From assembly GCF_052065755.1 (NCBI RefSeq), contig NZ_JBQHTK010000003.1, positions 124,001 through 188,000 of the forward strand: 64,000 bases of DNA, given 5' to 3'. Under the pieces are notes generated by a model, which saw only the letters and a program-made list of their open reading frames with translations, did no database searches and was not told the DNA's origin. This stretch comes from Allocoprococcus sp004560705. Lineage in GTDB: Bacteria > Bacillota > Clostridia > Lachnospirales > Lachnospiraceae. Position 1 is the stretch's first letter. Each line of letters begins with the position of its first letter. The translations under genes and the position numbers were made by a program. Below are positions 51,065-60,708 of the stretch, piece after piece.

Positions 51065-51829
51065 TTACTCACTTTCTTCCGGTAGGACATCTTTTTCAAA
51101 GCTGATTGTCGTGTGATCCTCGTCATATCTCTCCAGATGAAGCGTCCCTTTCTGATCCCCGAGTTTCTCCAGGATCGGCGGAATCTGTGCAATCCTGTCT
51201 GCCAGATTCTCATCACCGATGATCGCACATTTATTTCCAAAATACAAATACAAATCCGAGCCTCTGCACAAAATCCGATCCGGCTTCAGGTCATATTTCT
51301 TCAGCGTGTTACTCATATCCAGCAAATGCTCAAAAACCTTCTTGTTGTCCTTCCCGACCGGAAGTTCCTCGAAAAGCTCTGCTTCACTCACGGTAAGACC
51401 TTCGATACACGGCACATCATCCCACCATTCTTTTGTTCGCGCCAGCACCACGCCATCCTTATCAAAATATACGAAATCATCTCCGACTATAATATAACCT
51501 ACAATTTTCTTTTCCGTCACTTGAACTCGAATCGTCCATGGATTGGCAAGCCCCACCTTGGCCTCTTCCAACGCAGGCAGCATCTCATAATCTGTAAAAT
51601 GATATTTGCAGAGCAAATATACGGAATTCGTTGAAAATTCATCCTGCTGCAGCCAGTCTGCAATTTCCTGCTTAGATAGAATTTGATTCCCCTCCACTTC
51701 TATTTTTCGAACCTGAAATAAAAGGAGAAATCCAATCATAACAAAGCAGATCAGCATAACCAGCAGAATGATTGCATAAATCGTCCGCTTCTTGATTCGT
51801 CGTTTTTTGTGATTCTGTTCTTCACTCAT
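51065..51829 (-). CDS. ftsQ: Division protein FtsQ/DivIB
   Basis: 254 residues. Basic cytoplasmic N-terminus, one membrane helix (IYAIILLVMLICFVMIGFLLLF), then POTRA domain (IEVEGNQILSKQEIADWL) and a FtsQ beta domain. AAGGAGGCATTTGG precedes the ATG. Lies between ftsW and ftsZ, where FtsQ is expected. Confidence 0.9.
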   Translation of the reverse strand: MSEEQNHKKRRIKKRTIYAIILLVMLICFVMIGFLLLFQVRKIEVEGNQILSKQEIADWLQQDEFSTNSVYLLCKYHFTDYEMLPALEEAKVGLANPWTIRVQVTEKKIVGYIIVGDDFVYFDKDGVVLARTKEWWDDVPCIEGLTVSEAELFEELPVGKDNKKVFEHLLDMSNTLKKYDLKPDRILCRGSDLYLYFGNKCAIIGDENLADRIAQIPPILEKLGDQKGTLHLERYDEDHTTISFEKDVLPEESE

Positions 51830-51890
51830 CCAAATGCCTCCTTATTATTTATCAGCTGTCCTTTTCAGGCAGCATTTTCCTCCCTAAGGT

Positions 51891-52976
51891 TCATTCTACC
51901 AGACTTGACACACTAAGCACAAGCCCCATTTCAATCAAAAGGAAAACAACGGACGTCCCTCCGTAACTGATGAACGGAAGAGTAATCCCTGTATTCGGTA
52001 TTGTATTTGTAACGACCGCAATATTCAGAATCACTTGTATCATCATATGCGCCATCGCTCCCGATGCGATCAGTGCGCCAAAAAGATCTCGGCTGTGCGT
52101 TGCGATCAAAAAAAATCTCCAGATCAGAATCAGGAACAAAAAGACGATAAAAGCCGCCCCCACCAGTCCGAGTTCTTCACATATAATAGAAAAAATCATG
52201 TCATTTTGCGCTTCGGGCACAAACCCGAGCTTCTGGACACTATTTCCAAGACCGGTTCCGAAAAGTCCGCCCGATCCAATGGCATAAAGCCCCTGCAGGG
52301 TCTGATATCCCTTCTTATAATTTTCAGGATTTCTCCAGATTGCAAGACGTTCCAGACGGTAGCTTTCGAGAGCCAGAAAGATTCCCATAAATGCGCACCC
52401 CAACACCCCCATGCCGACAAACTGTGCATATCGAGGGCTGGCAACAAATACCAGTACGACGCCGATCCCCAGAATGATGATTGCCGTACTCAGATTACTG
52501 GTACCGACCAGTCCCACGATTGGGAGCATCCAGAGAACAATTCTGAACATAGTCCCTGTTTTCGCAATCGTCTTTGCATGTTTCGTCACGATCCATGACA
52601 AGAAAATAATAAGCGCAACTTTCGCAAATTCAGAAGGCTGAAAAGAAAACGGACCCAAAGATAACCATCTTTTGGATCCGTTATACTCTTTTCCGAATAG
52701 CATAACCGCAATTGACAGCCCAACCGCTGCCAGATAGCAGACTGCTGCAAACTGCTGCCATACATGATAATCGATCCCGGCAACCCAGAACATCATAACA
52801 AGCCCCAGGATCGTTGCAAACACCTGCTTCTTCAGATAGTAGAAAGAATCGTGAAATTTCACGTCACCATTGTATGCGCTGGTACTGTATAGAATCACCA
52901 GGCCTACTGCGACCAGCAGAAACACTATGACAAGAAGCGTATAATCCATTCGCTTCTTTTTCTCTTTCTCCGCCAA
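51891..52976 (-). CDS. ftsW: Lipid II polymerase FtsW (SEDS family)
   Basis: 361 residues with about ten membrane helices. SEDS glycosyltransferase features: GSKRWLSLGPFSFQPSEFAK, GLYAIGSGGLFGTGLG, AQNDMIFSIICEELGLVGA and NTGITLPFISYGGTSV. Start TTG (MAEKEKKKR) with AGGAAG nine bases upstream; MDYTLL nine codons later is an alternative. Lies between murD and ftsQ; murG, usual here, is missing. Confidence 0.95.
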   Translation of the reverse strand: MAEKEKKKRMDYTLLVIVFLLVAVGLVILYSTSAYNGDVKFHDSFYYLKKQVFATILGLVMMFWVAGIDYHVWQQFAAVCYLAAVGLSIAVMLFGKEYNGSKRWLSLGPFSFQPSEFAKVALIIFLSWIVTKHAKTIAKTGTMFRIVLWMLPIVGLVGTSNLSTAIIILGIGVVLVFVASPRYAQFVGMGVLGCAFMGIFLALESYRLERLAIWRNPENYKKGYQTLQGLYAIGSGGLFGTGLGNSVQKLGFVPEAQNDMIFSIICEELGLVGAAFIVFLFLILIWRFFLIATHSRDLFGALIASGAMAHMMIQVILNIAVVTNTIPNTGITLPFISYGGTSVVFLLIEMGLVLSVSSLVE

Positions 52977-52997
52977 TCCGGCTCACTTCCTCACTTT

Positions 52998-54347
52998 TTA
53001 TAATGCAAGCACATATTTCTTAAATTCATCTCCGCGTACTTCATAATTCGGAAACATTCCCCAGCTCGCACATGCCGGAGAAAGCAGAACTGCATCTCCG
53101 GGATTAGCAAGTTCCACACAAGTGTCCATTGCCTCCTCAAAAGTATCTCTCAGAATGCAGTCATGAAATCCGCATTCTGCCGCTTCCCTCTGTATCTGCT
53201 CCTTCGTTGCGCCGATCAAAACCAGATAACGTACTTTTCCGTCAAAGCTGCGGATCCATTCATGAAAGTCAGACTGTTTATCGTAACCTCCTCCAATCAG
53301 GACCGTAGGCCGGTTCATTGCCTGAATTCCCTTGATTGCCGCATCCGGATTGGTTCCTTTTGAATCATTATAATAGACAACTCCGCCTTTCTCAGCCACA
53401 AACTCGATCCGGTGTTCTACTCCTTTAAATGACTTTACTGTATCGCGGATCACATCCAGATCCACTCCATAGACAGCCGCCATTGCAACAGCTGCCATTA
53501 CATTCTCATAATTGTGTACGCCCAGAATCTGCAGTTCCTCCGTACGGCAGATCAAAATACCTTCCTTATCTTTATCCGGTTTGTAAATGATCGCACCATC
53601 ATCCAGATAAATCCCCTGTTCCAATTTATGCGCACTACTGAAAAATAGAACCGAAGCATCGATCTTATCCGCCATACCACGTGTAACTTCATCTTCATAA
53701 TTCAGTATACAGGTATCCTCGGAGGTCTGATTCTTCGCTATATCCTGTTTCGCCTGAATATAAGCTTCCATCGTGTGGTGTCTGTTCAGATGATCCGGCG
53801 TGATGTTCAGAACCGCACTGACTTTCGGCCTGAATGTAAGGATACTCTCCAGCTGGAAACTGGACAGCTCCGCGACGATCACTGAATCCTCCCTCGTTTC
53901 GTTCGCAACCGTCGTATAAGGATTGCCAATATTCCCGACAACAAACACACTTTCAAACGCATTCTTCATAATCTCGCCAAGGAGGGAGGTCGTCGTCGTC
54001 TTTCCATTGGTTCCCGTAATTCCGAGAATCTCACCTTTTCCACACACATACGCGAGTTCGATCTCTCCCCAGACAGGAATTCCTTCTTCTTTCATCCGAA
54101 GTACGATTGGAAGATCCGTCGGAACTCCCGGACTCATTACCACCAGATCAAGCCTCGCAAGTTCCTCCTCGGGAAATGTTCCGAGAATTACCCTTGCACC
54201 GGTCTGATTTGCAACAGCAGCCGCATCCAGTTTCTCATTTCCATCATAAAGAATCACTTCTGCCCCTTTATCTGCCAGCAGCCTGCAAGAGCCGGTACCA
54301 CTGATGCCTGCACCAAAAACAAGCACTTTCTTCCCTTGTAAATCCAT
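52998..54347 (-). CDS. murD: UDP-N-acetylmuramoyl-alanine--D-glutamate ligase
   Basis: Adds D-Glu to UDP-MurNAc-Ala in peptidoglycan synthesis. 449 residues from the ATG at 54345-54347 (MDLQGKKVLVFGAGISG) after AGGAGGAAGAAAG. ATP loop GITGTNGKTTTTSLLGEIM, and NPDAAIKGIQAM, HRIEFVAEKGGVVYYNDSKG. Follows mraY by 31 bases. Confidence 0.97.
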   Translation of the reverse strand: MDLQGKKVLVFGAGISGTGSCRLLADKGAEVILYDGNEKLDAAAVANQTGARVILGTFPEEELARLDLVVMSPGVPTDLPIVLRMKEEGIPVWGEIELAYVCGKGEILGITGTNGKTTTTSLLGEIMKNAFESVFVVGNIGNPYTTVANETREDSVIVAELSSFQLESILTFRPKVSAVLNITPDHLNRHHTMEAYIQAKQDIAKNQTSEDTCILNYEDEVTRGMADKIDASVLFFSSAHKLEQGIYLDDGAIIYKPDKDKEGILICRTEELQILGVHNYENVMAAVAMAAVYGVDLDVIRDTVKSFKGVEHRIEFVAEKGGVVYYNDSKGTNPDAAIKGIQAMNRPTVLIGGGYDKQSDFHEWIRSFDGKVRYLVLIGATKEQIQREAAECGFHDCILRDTFEEAMDTCVELANPGDAVLLSPACASWGMFPNYEVRGDEFKKYVLAL

Positions 54348-54378
54348 CTTTCTTCCTCCTACCTTTCTTCTTCTTCGC

Positions 54379-55338
54379 TTAAAGCGCCAGAAGGGCAATC
54401 AGGCATAAAATAGCCGTAACAATTGAAAATACTGCGACAACTCTCGTTTCACTCCATCCGCAAAGTTCAAAATGATGATGGATCGGAGCCATCTTAAAAA
54501 ATCTCTTCCCACCCGTTTTCTTAAAATATGCAACCTGTATCATAACAGAAAGCACCTCGATCAGATAAATAAGTCCGACAATTATGATAAACAGCGGCAT
54601 CTGAAGCATATAGGCTGCCGAAGCCACAAAACCTCCCAGCGCCAGCGAACCGGTGTCTCCCATGAAAACACTTGCCGGATATACATTGAACAGTAGAAAT
54701 CCAAGAAGCGCTCCGACAACCGCACAGGTAATCGGCTCGATTCCACTCTTATTTCCCATCGCGACGACTGTGAAAAATGTAGCCACAAGCACCGTCACAC
54801 TAGATGCAAGGCCATCCAGACCATCCGTAAAATTCACTCCGTTCACCGTACCGATAACAGCAAAAAACAGAACCGGAATTGCAAGCCATCCGATATCCCA
54901 GTAGTATTTCCCGCCGGTAAAAGGAACCAGCATCGTAAGCGGGACCTTTGCAACCTTAACAATGTAAAATGCAAAAATCGCAGTCACCACAATCTGGAGT
55001 GCCATTTTCTGCATCGGCATGAGGCCATCGGAACGCTTTAGTACAACCTTCAGATAATCATCCAGGAATCCAATCATTCCAAACCCCAGTGTCACAAAAA
55101 GGACCGGGATCACTTTTGGATATTCCCTGACATAGATCAGGGATGTCATCGTAATCGCGAACAGGATGATCACGCCTCCCATTGTCGGAGTTCCTGCTTT
55201 CTTAAGATGAGACTTCACTCCTTCCTCACGCTCTGTCTGCCCCATCTTCAGCCTTCTGAGAATCGGTATCACAATAGGTCCGGTCAATACACTCAGTCCA
55301 AATGCTATCAGCACTGGAATTACCATCTTATAATCCAT
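54379..55338 (-). CDS. mraY: Phospho-N-acetylmuramoyl-pentapeptide transferase
   Basis: Membrane enzyme making lipid I. 319 residues, about ten helices. Catalytic motifs DDYLKV and NFTDGLDGLA, and HHHFELCGWSETRV near the end. AAGAGGTGCGTT lies before the ATG. Between the second PBP and murD, without murF or murE as would be usual. Confidence 0.97.
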   Translation of the reverse strand: MDYKMVIPVLIAFGLSVLTGPIVIPILRRLKMGQTEREEGVKSHLKKAGTPTMGGVIILFAITMTSLIYVREYPKVIPVLFVTLGFGMIGFLDDYLKVVLKRSDGLMPMQKMALQIVVTAIFAFYIVKVAKVPLTMLVPFTGGKYYWDIGWLAIPVLFFAVIGTVNGVNFTDGLDGLASSVTVLVATFFTVVAMGNKSGIEPITCAVVGALLGFLLFNVYPASVFMGDTGSLALGGFVASAAYMLQMPLFIIIVGLIYLIEVLSVMIQVAYFKKTGGKRFFKMAPIHHHFELCGWSETRVVAVFSIVTAILCLIALLAL

Positions 55339-55448
55339 AACGCACCTCTTATTTCTTTCGTTTTTTTCTACGCATTTAGTATAATGTATCTGTTTCCATT
55401 TGTAAAGTGGACACTTCCGACCTTTTACCTTTCGTCCTTCTCATTTTC

Positions 55449-57176
55449 CTATGACTGTTTTTCTATTCCCAGATATGGAAGTACATTATCGAAAATGTCC
55501 CTCACAACCGGGGCAGTGATCGTCCCTCCATAATAGACACCCTGTGGATTGTAGATTACTGCCATCGCCAGCACTTCCGGATCATCTGCCGGCGCGAAGC
55601 CAACAAAAGAAGCAATATATTTTCTCGCGCTCCTTGGCAGCGTCTGACTGGTTGCCGTTTTCCCGCCGATTCGATACCCTTCAATATAGGCATTCTTTCC
55701 TCCACCTTCTGACACAACCGTTTCCAGTACAGCCTGCATTGTCTCAGAAACCTCCTGCGACAGAATTCTTTTGCCTTCCCCATAATCAAATGTCTCCGTC
55801 TTCTCCCCATCCGCCCGATAAGTTGCCATTCCAAAATGCGGGGTGATCCTTTCCCCGCCATTGATAAGGGAACTGATCGTCGCAGCCATCTGGATCGGTG
55901 TTACCTGAAAAGACTGTCCAAAGGACATCGTAGCCAGTTCCACCTGACCGACATTTTCTTTCTTGTGCATAATCGTATCAGCCTCCCCCGGAAGATCCAC
56001 TCCTGTTTTTTCCAACAGACCGAATTTTTCAAAATACTTGTAAAAATTATCTACTCCCAGCCGCAATCCAACTTCAATAAAAACCGGATTACAGGAGTTC
56101 TGCACTCCCTGCACAAACGTTTCCGCACCATGGCCGGTCGTTCTTGCGCAGCGGATCTTTCTGTCTTCCACAATTTTATATCCCGGACAATAGAACTGAT
56201 CCGTAAGGCTTACCACTCCCTCCTCCAATGCCGCAGAAGCCGTGAACACTTTAAATACGGATCCCGGTTCATATGTATCATTGATGCATCGATTTCTCCA
56301 CATCTGATTCAAGCGTTCCTGTTTGACTTCATCATCCAGTTCCGAAGTATCCTCTTCCATATTCAAAGTAAATGGATCATTCAGATTAAATTCCGGAATA
56401 TTAACGCAGGCATAGATTTCACCATTTTGGGGATTCATCACAAGGATAACTACTGCATCGGCCTCTTTCTCCTCCATGACTTTCAACGCAGCCTGCTGTG
56501 CATACATCTGAATATTATAATCCAGACTGATTTGAAGTGTCTCTCCGGCTACCGGTTCTATCCGGTCCTCCGCAATTCCTTCCAGTTCGATTCCCCTTGC
56601 ATCCGTCGTTGTAAGAATCGTCCCGTTCGTCCCTTTCAGCCATTTTTCATATTTCACTTCCAGTCCTATGATTCCCTGATTATCCCCTCCGGTGAACCCA
56701 ATCACTTTCGATGCGAGACTGTCATATGGATAATACCGTTTAAAATCTTCATCTATTTTCACTCCGTCAAGATCATATTCCCGGATTCTGTCCCCTGTCT
56801 CTTTATCAACATTCGTCTTTATCTTTTCTCTTGAGGAAATCTTCTCTGCTTTTTTACGTATTTCACCGGACGAAATCCCCAGTTCTTTTGAAAGTACTTC
56901 AATGACTCTCTCTGGTTCCTTGATCTGGCTGTGAATAACCGAAATCGTGCACACCGTTCTGTTCGTAGCGAGTACAACTCCGTTTCTATCCACAATTTCT
57001 CCTCTTGCAGCCTTAATTTCCCGTTCACGCTCATGCAGCGCTTTTGCCTTTTCCTGATAATACTCTGCATCGAAGATCATCAGATAGACAAGCCTTCCCA
57101 GCAGCCCCAGTATCATCACCGCCGCTGCCAGAAATACGACAAGCATTTTCTTTTTATTATATGTTTTGTTGCGCAT
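55449..57176 (-). CDS. Class B penicillin-binding protein (second, KTA motif)
   Basis: 575 residues: short cytoplasmic tail, one membrane helix, dimerisation domain, transpeptidase. Motifs: S-V-F-K (EPGSVFKVF) nucleophile, S-C-N (QNSCNPVF), and K-T-A in IGGKTATSQTLPRSARK, where the third motif is normally KTG. FtsI/SpoVD-like; no PASTA domain. It directly follows a paralogue, and its ribosome site is buried in a hairpin. Division or sporulation septum transpeptidase is likely. Confidence 0.9.
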   Translation of the reverse strand: MRNKTYNKKKMLVVFLAAAVMILGLLGRLVYLMIFDAEYYQEKAKALHEREREIKAARGEIVDRNGVVLATNRTVCTISVIHSQIKEPERVIEVLSKELGISSGEIRKKAEKISSREKIKTNVDKETGDRIREYDLDGVKIDEDFKRYYPYDSLASKVIGFTGGDNQGIIGLEVKYEKWLKGTNGTILTTTDARGIELEGIAEDRIEPVAGETLQISLDYNIQMYAQQAALKVMEEKEADAVVILVMNPQNGEIYACVNIPEFNLNDPFTLNMEEDTSELDDEVKQERLNQMWRNRCINDTYEPGSVFKVFTASAALEEGVVSLTDQFYCPGYKIVEDRKIRCARTTGHGAETFVQGVQNSCNPVFIEVGLRLGVDNFYKYFEKFGLLEKTGVDLPGEADTIMHKKENVGQVELATMSFGQSFQVTPIQMAATISSLINGGERITPHFGMATYRADGEKTETFDYGEGKRILSQEVSETMQAVLETVVSEGGGKNAYIEGYRIGGKTATSQTLPRSARKYIASFVGFAPADDPEVLAMAVIYNPQGVYYGGTITAPVVRDIFDNVLPYLGIEKQS

Positions 57177-57242
57177 AAAAACCCCGGACCTTCAAATATG
57201 TTATCTTCCATTTCTATAACATATTATTCTTTGCCCGGGGTT
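57177..57242 (-). promoter_or_regulatory. Hairpin covering the ribosome site of the second PBP gene
   Basis: Outer stem AACCCCGG (57180-57187) with CCGGGGTT (57235-57242), inner stem AATATGTTAT (57195-57204) with ATAACATATT (57216-57225). Read leftward the outer stem ends in TTTTT directly before the ATG, so it looks like a terminator whose GGGG arm is also the only Shine-Dalgarno candidate. It could set the ratio of the two PBPs. Confidence 0.65.
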
Positions 57243-57253
57243 ATACCCTTCAT

Positions 57254-59113
57254 TTATTCAGCTGAAGCCTTTGTAATATTCAGATATGGAAACGCTTCCT
57301 TCATAATATCCGCGGCAAGCTGTGAAATCTGATTACTGCATCTTGCCTGATTCGGCACATTCGGTTCATCGATCACAACATAAACGACGATTTCCGGGTT
57401 ATCCTGTGGCGCATAACCGATAAAGGAATCTACGTTCTTATTCTCACCACGAGGGAGTTTCTCTGCGGTACCTGTTTTTCCTCCCACATCATAGCCTTCC
57501 ACTTTCGCATATTTTCCACTGCCGTTTTCAACAACACTGTGCATATAGCTTTTCAACATCTCAGACGTCTTCTTCGATATCGTTCTTTTCTCCAGAACCG
57601 GTTCAATCGTTTCTGTGACATTCCCATTTTCATCACGAATCGCCTTAACCACATGCGGTTCATAATAATTCCCCCCATTTATCAGGGAACAGAAACCTGA
57701 GATCAACTGCACCATAGTCACATTGAAGTTCTGCCCGAAGGAGTTCGTTGCAAGATCTGTGCTTCCCATATTGTCGGGCTGATACAAAAGTGCCGAAGTC
57801 GCCGCATCTCCCGGGAGATCAATCCCACTATACTCACCAAATCCAAATATGTGTTGATATTTGCTGAATTCTTCTGTTCCGATATCAAGGCCGATTTCCA
57901 TCAAAGCCACATTGCAGGAATTCTCCATAACCTGTGTCAGATTCTGATACCCATGTCCTCCTTCATCATAAGAAATACATTTGATATCATGATCACCCAC
58001 ATGAAGGTAGCCTCCGCAGTAATAGGTCTCATCCCCGGTCAGCTTTCCGATTTCCAGACCTGTTGCCACGGTAAATGGTTTGATCGTAGACCCCGGTTCA
58101 TAAGTATCGGACACACAGAAATTTCTCCAGAGTCCATTCAGAATATCCAGCTTCTCTTCACTGGACATTGCCGCAATCTGCTCTTCTGAATAATAATTTG
58201 ACAAATCTCTTGGATTGTTCAGATCAAAAATCGGCAGCGAAGACATGGCAAGAATCTCACCTGTATTCGGGTTCATCATAATTACCGCCCCGTTTTTAAA
58301 TCCGCCTCCCTGTGTTGCTTCATTTCTATGCTCTTCATAAAATGCAGACAGATGTTTCTCTACGATTGACTGAAGATTTGCATCCAGCGTTGTTACGATC
58401 GTACTGCCATTGACCGGTTCTTTCACCGTCTGCGTTGTGGACGCCTCCGTGTTTTGATACCCGTATTTTCGTCCATCCGTTCCATTCAGCGTACTGTTAT
58501 AATATGCCTCAAGGCCGGCAGCTCCCACATTTCCATCTACACTGAATCCGATTACATCGCATGCAAGCGTATCATAAGGATATTTTCTGACGTAGTCTTC
58601 CTCCAGCCAGATACCCTGAATATCCGTATTCCCTTCCACAGCTTTTTCATAAGCTTTTGCAGTATCATAGTCTATTCCCTTTTTCAGAATAGTATAGCGA
58701 CTGGTCGGGTCTTCCTCCAGAATATTGAGAACCGTTTCCGCTTCAATTCCGAAATACGTCTGAAGAGCTTCCGTCGTCGCCTGCTTATATGTCTCTGCTT
58801 TTTTTTCATTACTCAAAAGTACTTTGGCATCCAGAATCACATTATACACACGTTCACTGGTCGCAAACTTTGTGCCGTTGCTGTCCACGATATCACCACG
58901 TTTAAACGGGATCGTTCTGCTTGTGTACTGCTGTTGATCCAGTACGATCTTCGTATAATTTTCTCCTTCCGAGGCATTGATGTAAGTAATTCTTCCGATG
59001 AGAATAACAAAAGCCAGTAATATCAACATAAAGAGTATTACCAGCTTTTTCTGCATCCCTTTCGTGAATTTTTGCCTCAAAGCAGGAACTTTTCTTTTCT
59101 TTCTTTTTGACAT
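57254..59113 (-). CDS. Class B penicillin-binding protein (first, FtsI/SpoVD-like)
   Basis: 619 residues from the ATG at 59111-59113 (MSKRKKRKVPALRQ), five bases after AAGGTGA. Basic N-terminus, membrane helix (LVILFMLILLAFVILIGRI), dimerisation domain with RGDIVDSNGTKFATSERVY, transpeptidase with STIKPF, SCN and GGKTGTAEKLPRG, all intact. No PASTA domain. Follows ftsL; standard dcw position of ftsI/spoVD. Whether vegetative or sporulation-specific cannot be told. Confidence 0.95.
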   Translation of the reverse strand: MSKRKKRKVPALRQKFTKGMQKKLVILFMLILLAFVILIGRITYINASEGENYTKIVLDQQQYTSRTIPFKRGDIVDSNGTKFATSERVYNVILDAKVLLSNEKKAETYKQATTEALQTYFGIEAETVLNILEEDPTSRYTILKKGIDYDTAKAYEKAVEGNTDIQGIWLEEDYVRKYPYDTLACDVIGFSVDGNVGAAGLEAYYNSTLNGTDGRKYGYQNTEASTTQTVKEPVNGSTIVTTLDANLQSIVEKHLSAFYEEHRNEATQGGGFKNGAVIMMNPNTGEILAMSSLPIFDLNNPRDLSNYYSEEQIAAMSSEEKLDILNGLWRNFCVSDTYEPGSTIKPFTVATGLEIGKLTGDETYYCGGYLHVGDHDIKCISYDEGGHGYQNLTQVMENSCNVALMEIGLDIGTEEFSKYQHIFGFGEYSGIDLPGDAATSALLYQPDNMGSTDLATNSFGQNFNVTMVQLISGFCSLINGGNYYEPHVVKAIRDENGNVTETIEPVLEKRTISKKTSEMLKSYMHSVVENGSGKYAKVEGYDVGGKTGTAEKLPRGENKNVDSFIGYAPQDNPEIVVYVVIDEPNVPNQARCSNQISQLAADIMKEAFPYLNITKASAE

Positions 59114-59136
59114 TTGATTCACCTTGCATTTCTGTT

Positions 59137-59679
59137 CTATTTTTTCATCTGTTCAGACTGAGCCAGCACTCCGCTTTTCGGGATATCCTGATACTGCTTC
59201 ATATAATCACTTACCGGATTCTGATAGGTAACAACCTGATCAGAATTTGCATAGACCATTCCCAGTTCATTGATTGCTTTCTCTCTAACTTCTTCCAAAT
59301 TCACAGAATCTGTGATGGAATTGTATCTTGTCGTATTTTCCTCCCGTATATCGGCAAGCTCCTGCTGCAGTTCTGAAATATGTTCAGATCGATTCGTAAG
59401 CTCTGTACGCATCTGAAGATACCATACGCATGCCACCAGTGCGATTACTGCTGCAAAAGCAAGAAATGCTACGTATGCCGGACTCATATGCAGTGCTTTC
59501 TTCCGGTTCTGTCTCACCTGACGGCTGACTCTCTTCTTACGGCGTGGCTCTTCAACCACTCGTTCCCGTCTTCGCGGCATCACCTCATTTTGCCGAACCG
59601 TATTTCCATATATGTACATTCCACTATGTGCCTGTGGGCGTCTTGCTGTCTCTACATAATTATTCCGCCTTGCTGCCAT
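59137..59679 (-). CDS. FtsL-like septum protein
   Basis: 180 residues from the ATG at 59677-59679 (MAARRNNYVETARRPQ), after AAAGGGTGG. Very basic N-terminal 90 residues, a single membrane helix (AYVAFLAFAAVIALVACVWY) and an outer coiled coil with SEHISELQQELADIREENTT. Sequence similarity to FtsL is weak, as usual; the call rests on topology and position between rsmH and the PBP gene. Confidence 0.8.
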   Translation of the reverse strand: MAARRNNYVETARRPQAHSGMYIYGNTVRQNEVMPRRRERVVEEPRRKKRVSRQVRQNRKKALHMSPAYVAFLAFAAVIALVACVWYLQMRTELTNRSEHISELQQELADIREENTTRYNSITDSVNLEEVREKAINELGMVYANSDQVVTYQNPVSDYMKQYQDIPKSGVLAQSEQMKK

Positions 59680-59718
59680 AAGGCACCACCCTTTCAAATT
59701 AAATATATCCCTTGTATT

Positions 59719-60654
59719 CTATCTTCTTTCAAAAATACGAAGCTTTGCGCTTTTTGAGCGGCTGTTTTCTTCCATCTCTTCTTCACTCGGAAGAACCGGC
59801 TTCTTCGTAACAACACGTCCCTTGGATACTTTACCACACACGCACACCGGAAATGTACTTGGACAAGTACAGGGATTTTCATTTTTCTTAAAAATACCTT
59901 TTACAATTCTGTCTTCCAGCGAATGGAACGTAATGATACAGATCCTTCCGCCCGGATTCAATATATCAATCATATCATCCAGCGAATCCCGAAGCACCTC
60001 CAGTTCCCTGTTGCATTCAATCCGAATTGCCTGGAATGTTCTCTTTGCCGGATGTCCTGATGTCTTCTGAACCTTCATCGGTATAGACTGTTTGATGATC
60101 TCGGCAAGCTGTCCAGTCGTTTCGATTGGACCTTTCTCACGTTCGGCCACGATATGTTTCGCGATATTTTTCGCGAACTTATCTTCTCCGTAGTCACGTA
60201 TAATGCGAAAAAGGTCCATCTCACTGTAGCCATTGACGATGTCCTTTGCCGTTACACTCTGTCTGGTGTCCATTCTCATATCCAAAGGTGCATCTGCCCG
60301 ATAGGAGAATCCTCGGTCTGCCGTATCCAGCTGATAAGATGACACGCCCAGATCAAGTACGATCCCATCTACTTTGTCAATGCCGATTTCATGGAGCCTC
60401 AGTTTCATATCACAATAATTGCTCCGGATTATTGTAACTCTCTCCCCGAAACTGAGTAATCGTTCGCTTGCCGCCTCGATTGCAGCAGCGTCCTGGTCTA
60501 TTCCTATAAAACTCCCCTTGTTACTTAAACGCCGACATACTTCATAAGCATGTCCGCCTCCACCAAGCGTCCCATCGACGTAAATACCGTCCGGCTTGAT
60601 GGCAAGGCCCTCGATTGTCTCCTCCAGTAATACTGATTTGTGTTCAAATGCCAT
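59719..60654 (-). CDS. rsmH: 16S rRNA (cytosine1402-N4)-methyltransferase
   Basis: SAM-dependent methylase of 16S rRNA C1402. 311 residues. Motifs: HKSVLLEETIEGL start, DGTLGGGGHAYE (SAM loop), DLGVSSYQLDTADRGFSYR, RTFQAIRIECNRELEVL and ICIITFHSLEDRIVK. GGAGGACACT before the ATG. Second gene of the division cluster. Confidence 0.97.
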   Translation of the reverse strand: MAFEHKSVLLEETIEGLAIKPDGIYVDGTLGGGGHAYEVCRRLSNKGSFIGIDQDAAAIEAASERLLSFGERVTIIRSNYCDMKLRLHEIGIDKVDGIVLDLGVSSYQLDTADRGFSYRADAPLDMRMDTRQSVTAKDIVNGYSEMDLFRIIRDYGEDKFAKNIAKHIVAEREKGPIETTGQLAEIIKQSIPMKVQKTSGHPAKRTFQAIRIECNRELEVLRDSLDDMIDILNPGGRICIITFHSLEDRIVKGIFKKNENPCTCPSTFPVCVCGKVSKGRVVTKKPVLPSEEEMEENSRSKSAKLRIFERR

Positions 60655-60708
60655 AGTGTCCTCCTATTGAAACGAATCATTGCAATCCGTTTCGCTTTTG
60701 TGATCCGG

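Noticed and set aside
55836..56834. 332-codon plus-strand frame opposite the second PBP
   Set aside because: Antisense shadow; PBP motifs are intact.
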